Assembly (NCBI RefSeq): GCF_014635305.1
Contig: NZ_BMCS01000001.1
Coordinates: 62,001 to 126,000, forward strand
Source: Williamsia phyllosphaerae
GTDB lineage: Bacteria; Actinomycetota; Actinomycetes; Mycobacteriales; Mycobacteriaceae
Reading direction: 5' to 3'
DNA: 64,000 bases
Shown: in pieces, positions 1-10,616 of the stretch
Position numbering within the stretch: the first letter of the stretch is position 1
Layout: each line of letters starts with the position of its first letter
The notes under the pieces: model-generated
Seen by the model: the letters and a program-made list of their open reading frames with translations, nothing else
What the model was told of the DNA's origin: nothing
The model's database searches: none
Made by a program: the position numbers and the translations under genes

Positions 1-810
1 GTCCGCACGCAGGGACGCCCGTTGGACAACAAGGACCCCAGTTCGCCCGCGGTCCCGATCATCGACCACGCCGACGTCCGCCGCATGCTGCTGGCGCAGA
101 AGTCATACGTGGAAGGCGCTCTCGCACTCACCCTGTACTGCGCGCAGCTCGTCGACGACGAGCAGACCACCACCGGCGCCGACCGCGACCGGACCCATCT
201 GCTGCTCGAGGTGCTCACCCCCATCGCCAAGAGCTGGCCGTCACAGTGGTGCCTCGAGGCCAACAGCCTGGCCATCCAGGTGCTCGGCGGATACGGCTAC
301 ACCAAGGAGTTCGACGTCGAGCAGTACTACCGCGACAACCGCCTGAACCCGATCCACGAAGGCGCACACGGTATCCACGGCCTCGACCTGTTGGGCCGCA
401 AGGTCGTCATGCAGGACGGCGCCGGACTCAAGCTGCTCGCCGAGACCATCACGGCGACCATCGATCGCGCCGAGTCGGCCGGGGCCGACGCCGCGGTGTA
501 CGCCGCCGATCTGCGCCGCGCGGTGGATCGACTGACCGAGGTCACCGTCGCACTGTGGTCGGTCGGCGATCCGGCCACCACGCTGGCGAACTCGACGGTC
601 TATCTCGAGGCCACCGGTCACGTCGTCCTCGCCTGGATCTGGCTGGAGCAACTGCTCGCGGTCGGCGACAACACCGGCGACTTCTACGACGGCAAACGCG
701 CTGCAGCACAGTACTTCTTCCGGTACGAGCTGCCGAAGACCGGCCCGCAGTTCGACCTACTGGCCTCTCTCGACCGCACCACCCTGGATCTCGAGCCGGC
801 CTGGTTCTGA
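1..810 (+). CDS. Acyl-CoA dehydrogenase, C-terminal part (5' truncated by window edge)
   Basis: The reading frame is open from base 1, so the start lies outside the window. The visible 269 residues are the C-terminal helical half of an acyl-CoA dehydrogenase. The FAD/CoA-domain signature QVLGGYGYTKEFDVEQYY is followed by NPIHEGAHGIHGLDLLGRK. After it comes an extra C-terminal helical extension of the kind found in long (about 600 residue) family members. Such enzymes oxidise acyl-CoA to enoyl-CoA in beta-oxidation, passing electrons to ETF. The substrate cannot be told from this part. It converges on clpC across a strong hairpin. Confidence 0.9.
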   Translation, partial: VRTQGRPLDNKDPSSPAVPIIDHADVRRMLLAQKSYVEGALALTLYCAQLVDDEQTTTGADRDRTHLLLEVLTPIAKSWPSQWCLEANSLAIQVLGGYGYTKEFDVEQYYRDNRLNPIHEGAHGIHGLDLLGRKVVMQDGAGLKLLAETITATIDRAESAGADAAVYAADLRRAVDRLTEVTVALWSVGDPATTLANSTVYLEATGHVVLAWIWLEQLLAVGDNTGDFYDGKRAAAQYFFRYELPKTGPQFDLLASLDRTTLDLEPAWF

Positions 811-863
811 TTCTGCGCGTGCTGACTGTGCAGAAACACCCGTCGACTGCCCACGCTGACAGC

Positions 864-898
864 AGAAGGGACGCAACCGAAACGGTTGCGTCCCTTCT
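864..898. terminator. Bidirectional terminator-like hairpin between ACAD and clpC
   Basis: A perfect 16-bp inverted repeat (AGAAGGGACGCAACCG and its complement) closes a 3-nt AAA loop. It lies between two convergent stop codons, so it can end both transcripts. No long T-run follows on either strand, as is common in high-GC actinobacteria. Confidence 0.8.
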
Positions 899-927
899 CT
901 GTCGATCAGATCAGACCGAGCAGCCGA

Positions 928-3456
<2,529 letters not shown>

Positions 3457-3853
3457 TGTTCTCCCTTTACTGACAACGAGATCGACCTGGACACTCAGGT
3501 CGGTCCCTGGTGGGCCCACGGCCACCGAGATGATTCGTCACGTGGGGTGGCGAAAGACGTCGGCGGCAGCCTTGTCACCACTGTAGTGGCCGCAGGTCGA
3601 CTCCTCGCGGGTAACTCCACCTCGTCGGCGGTTGTCGACCGCAGATCGCGGCCGTATCGATCACAACGTCGCAGCACCCGGGGATCTTCACCGATGCCCT
3701 ACGCCGTCAGCGAACGCGAGCCGAATTGTGCTCATCGTGCGGTCAACGGGCCGATCGGGCACTCGGCACACCCAGAGTCGACCTCGACGAACAGCGCCAT
3801 CCCGTCGTTGAACAGGTGGTAGAGCTGATGAGATCGAGAGGAGGTCGACCCCC
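3457..3853. other. 397-bp intergenic region between divergent clpC and a hydrolase
   Basis: No convincing gene is seen here; the open frames run antisense or lack start signals. It should hold the clpC promoter region. Visible signals are a ClgR-like box at 3698-3715 and a short inverted repeat CCACT-GT-AGTGG at 3578-3589 containing a TACAGT -10-like hexamer on the minus strand. The last 15 bases carry the AGGAGG ribosome-binding site of the downstream gene. Confidence 0.6.
3698..3715 (-). promoter_or_regulatory. Candidate ClgR box upstream of clpC
   Basis: The plus strand reads CGCCGTCAGCGAAC. This fits all but one or two positions of the ClgR operator recalled from Corynebacterium/Streptomyces clp genes (CGCYNANRGCG core). 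ClgR activates clpC and clpP operons under protein stress. The distance to the clpC start (about 240 bp) is longer than usual, so this is a tentative call. Confidence 0.35.
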
Positions 3854-4708
3854 ATGCCCGAGATCACGCTCCCCGAGGGGACCATCGCCTACCGCGTCGT
3901 CGGACCGGAGGATTCACTGCATCCGACGGTGCTGTTCGTCCACGGCATCCTCGTGGACCACCGCCTGTGGACGGTGGTGGCCGATCAACTCGCCGAGCGG
4001 GGCTACCGCTGCGTCATCCCAACCCTTCCCCTCGGCTCGCACACCATCCCGCTCGACGCACGCGCGAGCCCGACCCCCAAGACATCGGCCCGGATGATCC
4101 GCGACCTGATCGTCGAGCTCGAACTCACCGACGTGACGCTCGTCGGCTGCGACACCGGCGGTGCGCTCTGTCAGTTCGTCATCGACGAGTACGCCGACCA
4201 CGTCGGCCGTCTGGTGCTGTTGAACTGCGACGCCTTCGACCGGTTCCCGCCGGCGCCGTTCAAGCAGGTCTTCGCGCTGATGCGCGGCCCGAGGACGCTG
4301 CGCGCACTGATGAACGCGATGCGCCCGACGGTCCTACGACACAGTCCGCTCGGCTTCGGGCTGCTGGTGAAGCGAGCCGACGCCGAGCTCACGCGGTCCT
4401 GGACGGAACCGTCGCGTACCGATCCGCGCATCGCCCGCGACCTCGCCGGACTGCTGCGCTCCATCCGACCCGCGGACCTGCTCGAGGTGAGCAACCGGCT
4501 GCCGCGGTTCGACAAGCCGGTCACGCTCGTCTGGGGTCAGGACGATCGCTGCTTCACCCCGCGCCTCGGAAAGCGACTGGCCGACCGTTTTCCGGATTCG
4601 ACGTACGTCGCGGTGCCGGGCGCGCGCACATTCGTCGCGATCGACGAACCGGACGCCGTCAGCAGCGCGATCGAATCGATCTCGCACCGACCCCCGCGCA
4701 GCGGATAG
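3854..4708 (+). CDS. Alpha/beta-hydrolase with Asp nucleophile and no visible catalytic His
   Basis: A 284-residue alpha/beta-hydrolase fold. The oxyanion segment is VHGILVD near residue 29, and the nucleophile elbow LVGCDTGGAL places Asp100 where most hydrolases have Ser. Haloalkane dehalogenases and epoxide hydrolases also use Asp here. The acid strand VWGQDD is near residue 230. At the position of the catalytic His the sequence reads PGARTFVAIDEP, with Thr259 instead. Loss of His would stop turnover of an ester intermediate, so this may be a subfamily with another role. AGGAGGT lies 8 nt upstream of the ATG. It is convergent with the HxlR gene (1-bp gap). Confidence 0.8.
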   Translation: MPEITLPEGTIAYRVVGPEDSLHPTVLFVHGILVDHRLWTVVADQLAERGYRCVIPTLPLGSHTIPLDARASPTPKTSARMIRDLIVELELTDVTLVGCDTGGALCQFVIDEYADHVGRLVLLNCDAFDRFPPAPFKQVFALMRGPRTLRALMNAMRPTVLRHSPLGFGLLVKRADAELTRSWTEPSRTDPRIARDLAGLLRSIRPADLLEVSNRLPRFDKPVTLVWGQDDRCFTPRLGKRLADRFPDSTYVAVPGARTFVAIDEPDAVSSAIESISHRPPRSG

Positions 4709-4709
4709 G

Positions 4710-5111
4710 TCAGTCCCGAGGCGGCCGGTCGTCATAGCGTTCACGAGCCGACATGACCTCGGGTACCGCGGCCTCGACCTGTTCGATGAGCCCCTCGACA
4801 GATGCCCCGACCGCACGTCCCAGATCGGTCAGTGAGTACTCGACGCGCGGCGGGATGCTCTGCAGCACCGTGCGGGTGACGAAGCCGTCGCGTTCGAGGG
4901 TCTGCAACGTCTGCGACAGCATCCGTTCGCTGACGCCGTCGACCCGACGCCGCAGCGCGTTGAACCGGTAGTCGCCCTCGGTCAGGGCCAGCAGCGCGAG
5001 CAGACCCCACCGGCTCGTCAGGTTCTGCAGCACGTCTCGCGAACCACAGTTGCGCGCGAAGACGTCGGCCTCGAGGAAGGCGTCCTGCGCAGCTGATTCG
5101 TCCGTCGACAT
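4710..5111 (-). CDS. HxlR-family winged-helix regulator (QorR-like)
   Basis: A 133-residue HxlR/DUF24 regulator. It begins with a Cys in FARNCGSRDVL, followed by the wHTH with SERMLSQTLQTLERDGFVTR and PPRVEYSLTDLG. HxlR proteins with this conserved N-terminal Cys, such as QorR and YodB, sense quinones or diamide. It is divergent from a QorB-like quinone reductase, matching the known QorR-quinone reductase arrangement in Corynebacterium glutamicum. It probably represses itself and the neighbour through the shared 131-bp region, and quinone de-repression is inferred. Confidence 0.88.
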   Translation of the reverse strand: MSTDESAAQDAFLEADVFARNCGSRDVLQNLTSRWGLLALLALTEGDYRFNALRRRVDGVSERMLSQTLQTLERDGFVTRTVLQSIPPRVEYSLTDLGRAVGASVEGLIEQVEAAVPEVMSARERYDDRPPRD

Positions 5112-5154
5112 GCACCGATGGTACCTCAGATCATGCCTGTGCTGGCATTTGTGT

Positions 5155-5184
5155 TTGCACTGTATTAAAAGTAAGTGCTAACAA
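5155..5184 (+). promoter_or_regulatory. Promoter with overlapping inverted repeat for the QorB-like gene
   Basis: A sigma-A-like promoter reads TTGCAC (5155-5160), an 18-bp spacer, then TAACAA (5179-5184), about 60 bp before the ATG at 5243. An inverted repeat GCACT-N12-AGTGC (5157-5161 and 5174-5178) lies across the -35 and the spacer. That placement suits repression by the divergently encoded HxlR protein. The stretch is clearly AT-richer than its surroundings. Confidence 0.5.
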
Positions 5185-5242
5185 TGTAGTGAGCGGCGCG
5201 GACAGGACGGTCCGCGCGCCACCGACACGAAAGAGGGACGCA

Positions 5243-6097
5243 ATGACCATCTACGGAGTCACCGGGGCCACCGGCCAGTTGGGCCGTCTGGCCGTCGACG
5301 ACCTCATCGACCGGGGCATCCCGGCCGGCGACATCGTCGCCGTGGTGCGCGACGAGGCCAAGGCGAGCGGCCTTGCCGAGCGTGGCGTCGTCGTCCGCGT
5401 CGCGGACTACGCGGACACCGCCGCGCTCACCGCAGCCTTCGCGGGCGTCGACCGCCTGCTGTTCATCTCGGGCTCCGAGGTGGGCTCGCGCCTTGCGCAG
5501 CATTCCTCGGTCGTCGATGCGGCCGTCGCCGCGCAGGTCGGTCTCGTCGCGTACACGAGCGTTCTCAAGGCCGAGTCGAGTGGACTCTCGCTGGCCACCG
5601 AGCACGTCGCGACCGAGAAGGCCCTGGCCGACAGCGGCCTGGACCACATCCTGCTGCGCAACGGGTGGTACTCGGAGAACTATGTCGCGTCACTGCAGCC
5701 GACCATCGACGGCGGCGTCCTCTACGGTGCCGCCGGCGAGGGACGCGTCGCTCCGGCGACCCGACCCGACTTCGCCGGCGCTGCCGTGTCGGCCCTCATC
5801 GCCGGCCGCCCGGGGGTGTTCGAGCTCGCGGGGACCGAGCATCTGACCTACGCCGACATCGCGGCCGTCATCGCCGACGTCGCGGGCACACCTGTCCGGT
5901 ACCAGGACCTCTCCACCGACGACTACGCCGCCGCACTGGCGCAGGCCGGGGTACCCGAGCCGATGCCGGCCGTACTCGCCGACTCCGACGCCGGGATCGC
6001 GCGCGGCGAGTTGGACTCGACGTCGACCGACCTCGCCGATCTGCTCGGACGGCCGTCCACCCCGTTCGTCGACGTCATCCGGGCGGCATTGGCGTAG
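5243..6097 (+). CDS. NmrA/atypical SDR NAD(P)H:quinone oxidoreductase (QorB-like)
   Basis: A 284-residue Rossmann protein starting MTIYGVTGATGQLGRLAV, the NAD(P)-binding Gly-rich loop of NmrA-like/atypical SDRs. Later blocks include LLFISGSEVGSR and LRNGWYSENY, typical of QorB (YtfG) two-electron quinone reductases. It probably reduces quinones or other electrophiles to less toxic hydroquinones in the cytoplasm. The ATG at 5243 has AGAGGGAC upstream; a longer frame to 5189 lacks such a site. The divergent HxlR regulator and intervening promoter/operator suggest induction by quinone stress. Confidence 0.88.
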   Translation: MTIYGVTGATGQLGRLAVDDLIDRGIPAGDIVAVVRDEAKASGLAERGVVVRVADYADTAALTAAFAGVDRLLFISGSEVGSRLAQHSSVVDAAVAAQVGLVAYTSVLKAESSGLSLATEHVATEKALADSGLDHILLRNGWYSENYVASLQPTIDGGVLYGAAGEGRVAPATRPDFAGAAVSALIAGRPGVFELAGTEHLTYADIAAVIADVAGTPVRYQDLSTDDYAAALAQAGVPEPMPAVLADSDAGIARGELDSTSTDLADLLGRPSTPFVDVIRAALA

Positions 6098-6109
6098 CCG
6101 CGGCGTCGA

Positions 6110-6991
6110 TCAGAACAGGCGACGAACCGCGTCGGCGAACAGGCTGGGCAGTTCCTGGGGTGGGTTGTGGCCGCAATCGATCGGACGGACATCGACGAGG
6201 TCGGTGAAGTGCTGCTCGTGGTCGCCGGTCCCCGACAGCGAGGCGATCGGGTCCTCGGTGGGTTCGAGGACGACCGTCGGGACGCCGATCGGTCGCCGGT
6301 GCGCGATCTCGTCCTCGGTCGCCGCGTAGGCGGGGTCACCGTCGACGAGTCCGTACCGGTGCCGGTAGGAGTGCACGACCACGTCGACGAAGTCCGGGTT
6401 GTCGAACGACGGTGCGGTCGCGGCGAACTCGGAGTCGCCGAACCGCCACGTCGGGGACCACTCCGTCCACAGCAGTTGCGCGAACTCGGCGCGGTACTCG
6501 GCCAGGCCGGCACGACCACGCTCGGAGTGCAGGTAGTACTGGTACCAGGCGCGGCGGTCGAGATGCGGCGGTGCCGGTGTTGCGGACGCGGCGATGTCCT
6601 GGACGTTGTACCCGCCGACGGTCGCCAACCCGGACACCAGCTCCGGCCACAGCAGCGACACCAGGCAGGCGGCCCGACCACCCCAGTCGAATCCGGCCAC
6701 CACCGGCTGATCCAGGTCCATCGCGATGATGAGCTCCCGGAGATCGTGCGCCAACGCGGCCTGTTGTCCCGACCGCACCGTGGTCGGCGAGATGAACTGG
6801 GTCGGGCCGTAGCCGCGTAGGTAGGGCACGACCACATCGGCACCCGATGCGACCAGCAGTGCCACGACGTCGTCGAAACACCTCGGGTCGTACGGGAACC
6901 CGTGTGCCAGCACCACCGAACGCCCGCCGGGATCGCCGTGCCGCTCGATCGCGATATCGAGGACCCCTGCTCGTACCGTTGCCGTCTCCAC
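6110..6991 (-). CDS. Alpha/beta-hydrolase, epoxide hydrolase-like
   Basis: A 293-residue alpha/beta-hydrolase starting at GTG 6991. The oxyanion motif is HGFPYDP (HGxP), the nucleophile elbow AGFDWGGRA puts Asp102 in the catalytic position, and a C-terminal CGHNPP supplies His275. HGxP plus Asp nucleophile is the epoxide hydrolase signature, where Asp attacks the epoxide carbon and water then cleaves the ester. It lies 16 bp downstream of a DUF1772 gene on the same strand, so they are probably one operon under the divergent AraC regulator. The substrate is unknown; a dehalogenase is an alternative. Confidence 0.85.
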   Translation of the reverse strand: METATVRAGVLDIAIERHGDPGGRSVVLAHGFPYDPRCFDDVVALLVASGADVVVPYLRGYGPTQFISPTTVRSGQQAALAHDLRELIIAMDLDQPVVAGFDWGGRAACLVSLLWPELVSGLATVGGYNVQDIAASATPAPPHLDRRAWYQYYLHSERGRAGLAEYRAEFAQLLWTEWSPTWRFGDSEFAATAPSFDNPDFVDVVVHSYRHRYGLVDGDPAYAATEDEIAHRRPIGVPTVVLEPTEDPIASLSGTGDHEQHFTDLVDVRPIDCGHNPPQELPSLFADAVRRLF

Positions 6992-7007
6992 GGTTCCATC
7001 ATGCCCA

Positions 7008-7475
7008 TCAGGCGGAAGACGAGACCACCAGCCCGGCGGCCAACACCATGAAACCGCCGGTGTGCAGCACGGCGCGCACGAGATTCCATCGCACCCAGGC
7101 GGTCTCGAACGCGGCCCGTGCGGTGTCCGGATCGGTGGCCGCTGCGAGTCGATCGTTCAACGGGATGTTGAACGCGACGGTCACGACCAGCCCGAGAAGG
7201 TAGAGCACCGCCGCGACGATCACCCACGGCGCGATGGCCTCGTGGCGACACAACCAGGCCGCCGCGACGGTGACGACGAGACCGCCGAAGAACAACAGCA
7301 GGAACACGGGATTGACGATGGCGGCGTTGATCTTCTGCATCGCCGTCACCAGCGTGCGCGCGTCGGTGCGATGCAGACCCGGCATCACCGCATAGGCGAA
7401 CGCGCAGAAGAGTCCGGCCATGAGTCCGGTGGTGGTGACGCCGAGCACGAGGATGGTCTGGCGAAGTGCGGTCAT
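7008..7475 (-). CDS. DUF1772 (anthrone oxygenase-like) membrane protein
   Basis: A 155-residue integral membrane protein with four predicted helices, around residues 7-30, 50-72, 82-104 and 133-152. Family landmarks are GLFCAFAYAVMPGL in helix 1 and VAFNIPLNDRL after helix 3. DUF1772 proteins resemble anthrone oxygenases but their role in actinobacteria is mostly unknown. It precedes the epoxide hydrolase-like gene by 16 bp and is divergent from an AraC regulator, so the three probably form one regulated unit. Confidence 0.85.
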   Translation of the reverse strand: MTALRQTILVLGVTTTGLMAGLFCAFAYAVMPGLHRTDARTLVTAMQKINAAIVNPVFLLLFFGGLVVTVAAAWLCRHEAIAPWVIVAAVLYLLGLVVTVAFNIPLNDRLAAATDPDTARAAFETAWVRWNLVRAVLHTGGFMVLAAGLVVSSSA

Positions 7476-7547
7476 GGATAACAGTCAAGCCCTGAGCACC
7501 TGGACAGAACATGGCTTATCGACTCGTTTTCATGTTCAATCGTCTAC

Positions 7548-8489
7548 ATGGACATGCTGTCCGGCCTGCTCGACGGCCCCCGGGCGCACACCCCGTTCCT
7601 GCTGCGCGTGGTGATGGAGTCGCCGTGGGCCATCGAGGTCCGCGACGAGGCGCCGCTGACCGTGGTGGTCATGGTCGCCGGGCACGTCGACATCACCTAC
7701 GCCGACGGAGCATTCCTGCACGCCGGGCCCGGCGACGTCGTCATCCTGCGCGGGCCTGATCCCTACGTGTTCGCCGACACCGCGGGCACCGATCTGACCG
7801 CGGTCATCCACCCGGACGGTGTGTGTCGCAGCGAGGTCGGCGCGACGTTGCCCGACCACATGTCGCTCGGGGTGCGCACCTGGGGCAACGCGACTCCGGG
7901 GACCGACGGATCGGTGGTGATGTTGATCGGGACGTATGTCTCGGCGGGAGAGGTGAGTTCACGCCTGCTCGATGCCCTGGACCGCACGATCCTGGTCACC
8001 GGGGCCCACAATCCTCTCGCCGGTCTACTCGACGCCGAGATGCTTCGAGACGCCCCCGGTCACGAGACCGTGGTGAACCGACTGCTGGATCTGATCCTCA
8101 TCACGAGCCTGCGCGAGTGGTTCGACCGCCCCGGCGCCGCCGCCCCACGGTGGTACACCGCACAGTCCGATGCCGTTGTGGGACAGGCTCTCCGTCTCAT
8201 CCACCACAACGCCGCGCACCCGTGGTCGGTGGACGGACTGGCCGCCGCGGTCGGTATCTCCCGAGCGGGTTTCTCACGGCGCTTCACCGATCTCGTCGGC
8301 GATCCACCGATGACCTACGTGACACAGTGGCGCCTGTCCGTGGCCGCCGATCTGCTCGCCGACCCCGTCCGCACGCTCGACTCGGTCGCACGAGAGGTGG
8401 GGTACAGCAGCGCTTTCGCGCTGAGCGCCGCCTTCAAGCGCGCACGCGGGGTGAGCCCGCGCGAATTCCGTCGGACACTCACCGCATGA
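7548..8489 (+). CDS. AraC-family regulator with N-terminal cupin domain
   Basis: A 313-residue protein. Residues about 10-180 form a cupin-type sensor of the AraC_binding_2 kind (HAGPGDVVILRGPDPYVFAD). The C-terminal 100 residues form two helix-turn-helix motifs: DGLAAAVGISRAGFSRRF and DSVAREVGYSSAFALSAAF. The second ends in the AraC signature ARGVSPREFRR. Divergent orientation with only 72 bp to the DUF1772/epoxide hydrolase pair makes that pair the likely target. The ligand is unknown. Confidence 0.92.
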   Translation: MDMLSGLLDGPRAHTPFLLRVVMESPWAIEVRDEAPLTVVVMVAGHVDITYADGAFLHAGPGDVVILRGPDPYVFADTAGTDLTAVIHPDGVCRSEVGATLPDHMSLGVRTWGNATPGTDGSVVMLIGTYVSAGEVSSRLLDALDRTILVTGAHNPLAGLLDAEMLRDAPGHETVVNRLLDLILITSLREWFDRPGAAAPRWYTAQSDAVVGQALRLIHHNAAHPWSVDGLAAAVGISRAGFSRRFTDLVGDPPMTYVTQWRLSVAADLLADPVRTLDSVAREVGYSSAFALSAAFKRARGVSPREFRRTLTA

Positions 8490-8505
8490 TCAGCCCGCGC
8501 GCCGT

Positions 8506-9069
8506 TCACACGTCCCAGGAGTCGGCCGTAACCGACGGTCGGGCCTCGCGCTGCACTCCGGCGCCCTGGACGTACGCCAGATGACCCCCGAGCGCGCCCG
8601 AGACACCCGTGACCGACAGGCCCGCCAGGGTGAGGCCGATCGCTGCAAGACGTCGACCCTTGCGGCGCACCAGCATCGACCCCGCGAGCAGCGTCATCGC
8701 CACCGAGTTCGACGACGCGTGCACGACAGCCACCCGACGTTGCGGGGCGTCGAGGGTGGTGAACTCGGCGAGTCCGGTGACCGCGGCCGGCATCGCGGCA
8801 CCGAGACCGACGAGGACCAGTCGCTGAGCGGCCAGCGGTTGCCGGAACAGGTCGAACACCGGGGCCGCGGTCCACACCCCGATGGGCACGGTGACGGCCA
8901 CCGGGTGCAGCGGGTGACCGAGCCAGGATCCGCGCAGAGCGTCACCGAGGCCGTTGTCGAGCAGCGCCCGCAGTGGCCCGGCGATCACATCGGCGGGTGC
9001 GTCGAGGGCCGACACCCCTTCGACGGAGGCCAGTGCGCGGGTGATCGGGGTCGAATGGGGTGCAGTCAT
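8506..9069 (-). CDS. DUF2231 membrane protein
   Basis: A 187-residue protein starting MTAPHSTPITRALASVEG. The DUF2231 hallmark LRGSWLGHPLHPVAVTVPIG is followed by about four hydrophobic helices and a terminal HLAYVQGAGV. DUF2231 proteins carry conserved His residues and are proposed, without firm proof, to bind haem or act near redox systems. The ATG at 9069 has GAGGTTCCCTC just upstream; the open frame to 9294 is not needed. It stands alone on the minus strand, 112 bp from the TetR gene. Confidence 0.85.
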   Translation of the reverse strand: MTAPHSTPITRALASVEGVSALDAPADVIAGPLRALLDNGLGDALRGSWLGHPLHPVAVTVPIGVWTAAPVFDLFRQPLAAQRLVLVGLGAAMPAAVTGLAEFTTLDAPQRRVAVVHASSNSVAMTLLAGSMLVRRKGRRLAAIGLTLAGLSVTGVSGALGGHLAYVQGAGVQREARPSVTADSWDV

Positions 9070-9181
9070 GAGGGAACCTCGCCGTGTCGTGTGGGCTGTG
9101 AGACGCGTCCACCCGGGTGACTGCAGGTGCGATCGGTGCTCTGAGCGTAGCGAGACACCCACGTCCCCGCGCGGAAAACGC

Positions 9182-9796
9182 TCAGTCGATCGAGGCCGAC
9201 AGGACCGCGATGGTCGCCTCGGTCGCGGCGTCGACGATGTCCTCGATGTCGGACACGTCGCCACTGTCCTCGACGTGGATGGCGAGGAGTTCACGGAGCC
9301 CGCCGACGAGGATGATCGACACGTATCGCGGCACCGGTTGCGGGTGTTCGACGTGATAGGTGGGCGAATCGAGCAGATCGGCGATCAGCGAGTAGAACTC
9401 GGCCATCGACTCGCGCTGCTGGGCGCGGGCGGCCGTCCCGAGGCCGGGGGTGTCGAGGATCCACGACAGGGTGATCGCCGGACGCGACAGGGAACCGCCG
9501 ATCCACGCCTCGATGGCCTGGCGCACCTGCTCACGCCACGGCAGGCTGCGATCGACCGCGTCCGTGATGTGCGCGATCAACTCGCCGTTGACCCGCGCGA
9601 GCAGTGCGAGAAAACAGTCGTCGCGGCCGGAGAAGTGTTCGTAGAACGTGCGCCGCGACGTTTTCGCGATCCGCACCACATCGGCGACCGTCGTCGCCTT
9701 GAAGCCACGTTCGTCCACCGATGTCGCCATCGCCTCGAGCAACCGGACGACCGTGTCATCACCCGGCGCGGTGTCGATGTCGGTCGGGGGCGCCAT
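9182..9796 (-). CDS. TetR-family transcriptional regulator
   Basis: A 204-residue TetR protein. The N-terminal HTH is ATTVADVVRIAKTSRRTFYEHFSGRDDCFLAL, here in two parts: the recognition helix TSRRTFYEHF is preceded by TVADVVRIAK. A divergent all-helical ligand domain follows. ATG 9796 (MAPPTD) is preferred over TTG 9805. It lies 18 bp downstream of a two-domain VOC gene on the same strand, so the two are probably co-transcribed, as in autoregulated detoxification units. The effector is unknown. Confidence 0.9.
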   Translation of the reverse strand: MAPPTDIDTAPGDDTVVRLLEAMATSVDERGFKATTVADVVRIAKTSRRTFYEHFSGRDDCFLALLARVNGELIAHITDAVDRSLPWREQVRQAIEAWIGGSLSRPAITLSWILDTPGLGTAARAQQRESMAEFYSLIADLLDSPTYHVEHPQPVPRYVSIILVGGLRELLAIHVEDSGDVSDIEDIVDAATEATIAVLSASID

Positions 9797-9814
9797 GGTG
9801 GTCAAGACTATCGG

Positions 9815-10576
9815 TCAGTGCATCACCGAGATCACGTTGCCGGACGGGTCGGTGAACCAGGCGATGTCGGGGCCCATCTGCACACTCCGACCGCGCATCA
9901 CGCCGCGGTCGTCGCACGGGAGGCCGTCGTACCGCAGCAGCCGGACTCCCTTCGCCTCGAGGTCGTCGACGGCGGCGTCGATGTCGGGGACCGGGATGTT
10001 GAGGACCGTGAACGACGCCGGGACGTGGTCGTCCTTGGGGTACATGACGACCCGGGTGTGGCGGTCGAGATGGAGCGCCAGCAGGCCCATCGGGTTGCGG
10101 TCCACTCGCAGCCCGAGGACGTCGGAGTAGAACGCTGCCGCGGCGTCCACGTCGTGCACCGCGAAACCGCTGAACGGCGTCATCGACGCCTCGGACGCCT
10201 CGCGCTGCATCTCTTCGTCGAAACCGATGAGCTGCACGTAGTTGCCGTCGGGGTCGAGCGCGGTCCCGAACCATCCGGCGTCGCGGCGCTCGAGCGGGCT
10301 CAGCCATCCGTAGCCGAGTTCGTCCACCAGCGCCCCGGTGGTCTGCGCGCAGTCGACCTCGGCGTTGACGATGAGCCGCGCCGCCTCGGCCGCCGGTCCG
10401 CGGACGTCGGGACGCGAGTCGATCATCAGATAGAAACCGTCGAGATCGACGACGTCGTAGCCGGGCTCACCCGGTGTTCGTTCGATCGACGCGTCGAACA
10501 CGCGCGCGTACCAGTCGCGCAGGCGTTCGGGGTTGTCGCTGGAGAGCAGTGCACTGGAGATCGTCGCTGTTGCCAT
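9815..10576 (-). CDS. Two-domain VOC (glyoxalase/dioxygenase superfamily) protein
   Basis: A 253-residue protein with two tandem vicinal-oxygen-chelate domains, about residues 5-122 and 130-253. Each ends in the typical strand DPDGNYVQLIGF or DPSGNVISVMH. Members include glyoxalases, extradiol dioxygenases and antibiotic-binding proteins, and nothing here fixes the activity. It precedes a TetR gene by 18 bp, so binding or modifying a small toxic compound is a reasonable inference. The ATG at 10576 is the only good start. Confidence 0.85.
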   Translation of the reverse strand: MATATISSALLSSDNPERLRDWYARVFDASIERTPGEPGYDVVDLDGFYLMIDSRPDVRGPAAEAARLIVNAEVDCAQTTGALVDELGYGWLSPLERRDAGWFGTALDPDGNYVQLIGFDEEMQREASEASMTPFSGFAVHDVDAAAAFYSDVLGLRVDRNPMGLLALHLDRHTRVVMYPKDDHVPASFTVLNIPVPDIDAAVDDLEAKGVRLLRYDGLPCDDRGVMRGRSVQMGPDIAWFTDPSGNVISVMH

Positions 10577-10616
10577 GTGAGTACTGACTGGCCATCCGGC
10601 GAGAACTCATCGTCGC

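Noticed and set aside
5243..8489. A single detoxification gene cluster or biosynthetic gene cluster
   Set aside because: The genes change strand repeatedly and each regulator has its own divergent target, with no shared pathway. They look like independent small modules.
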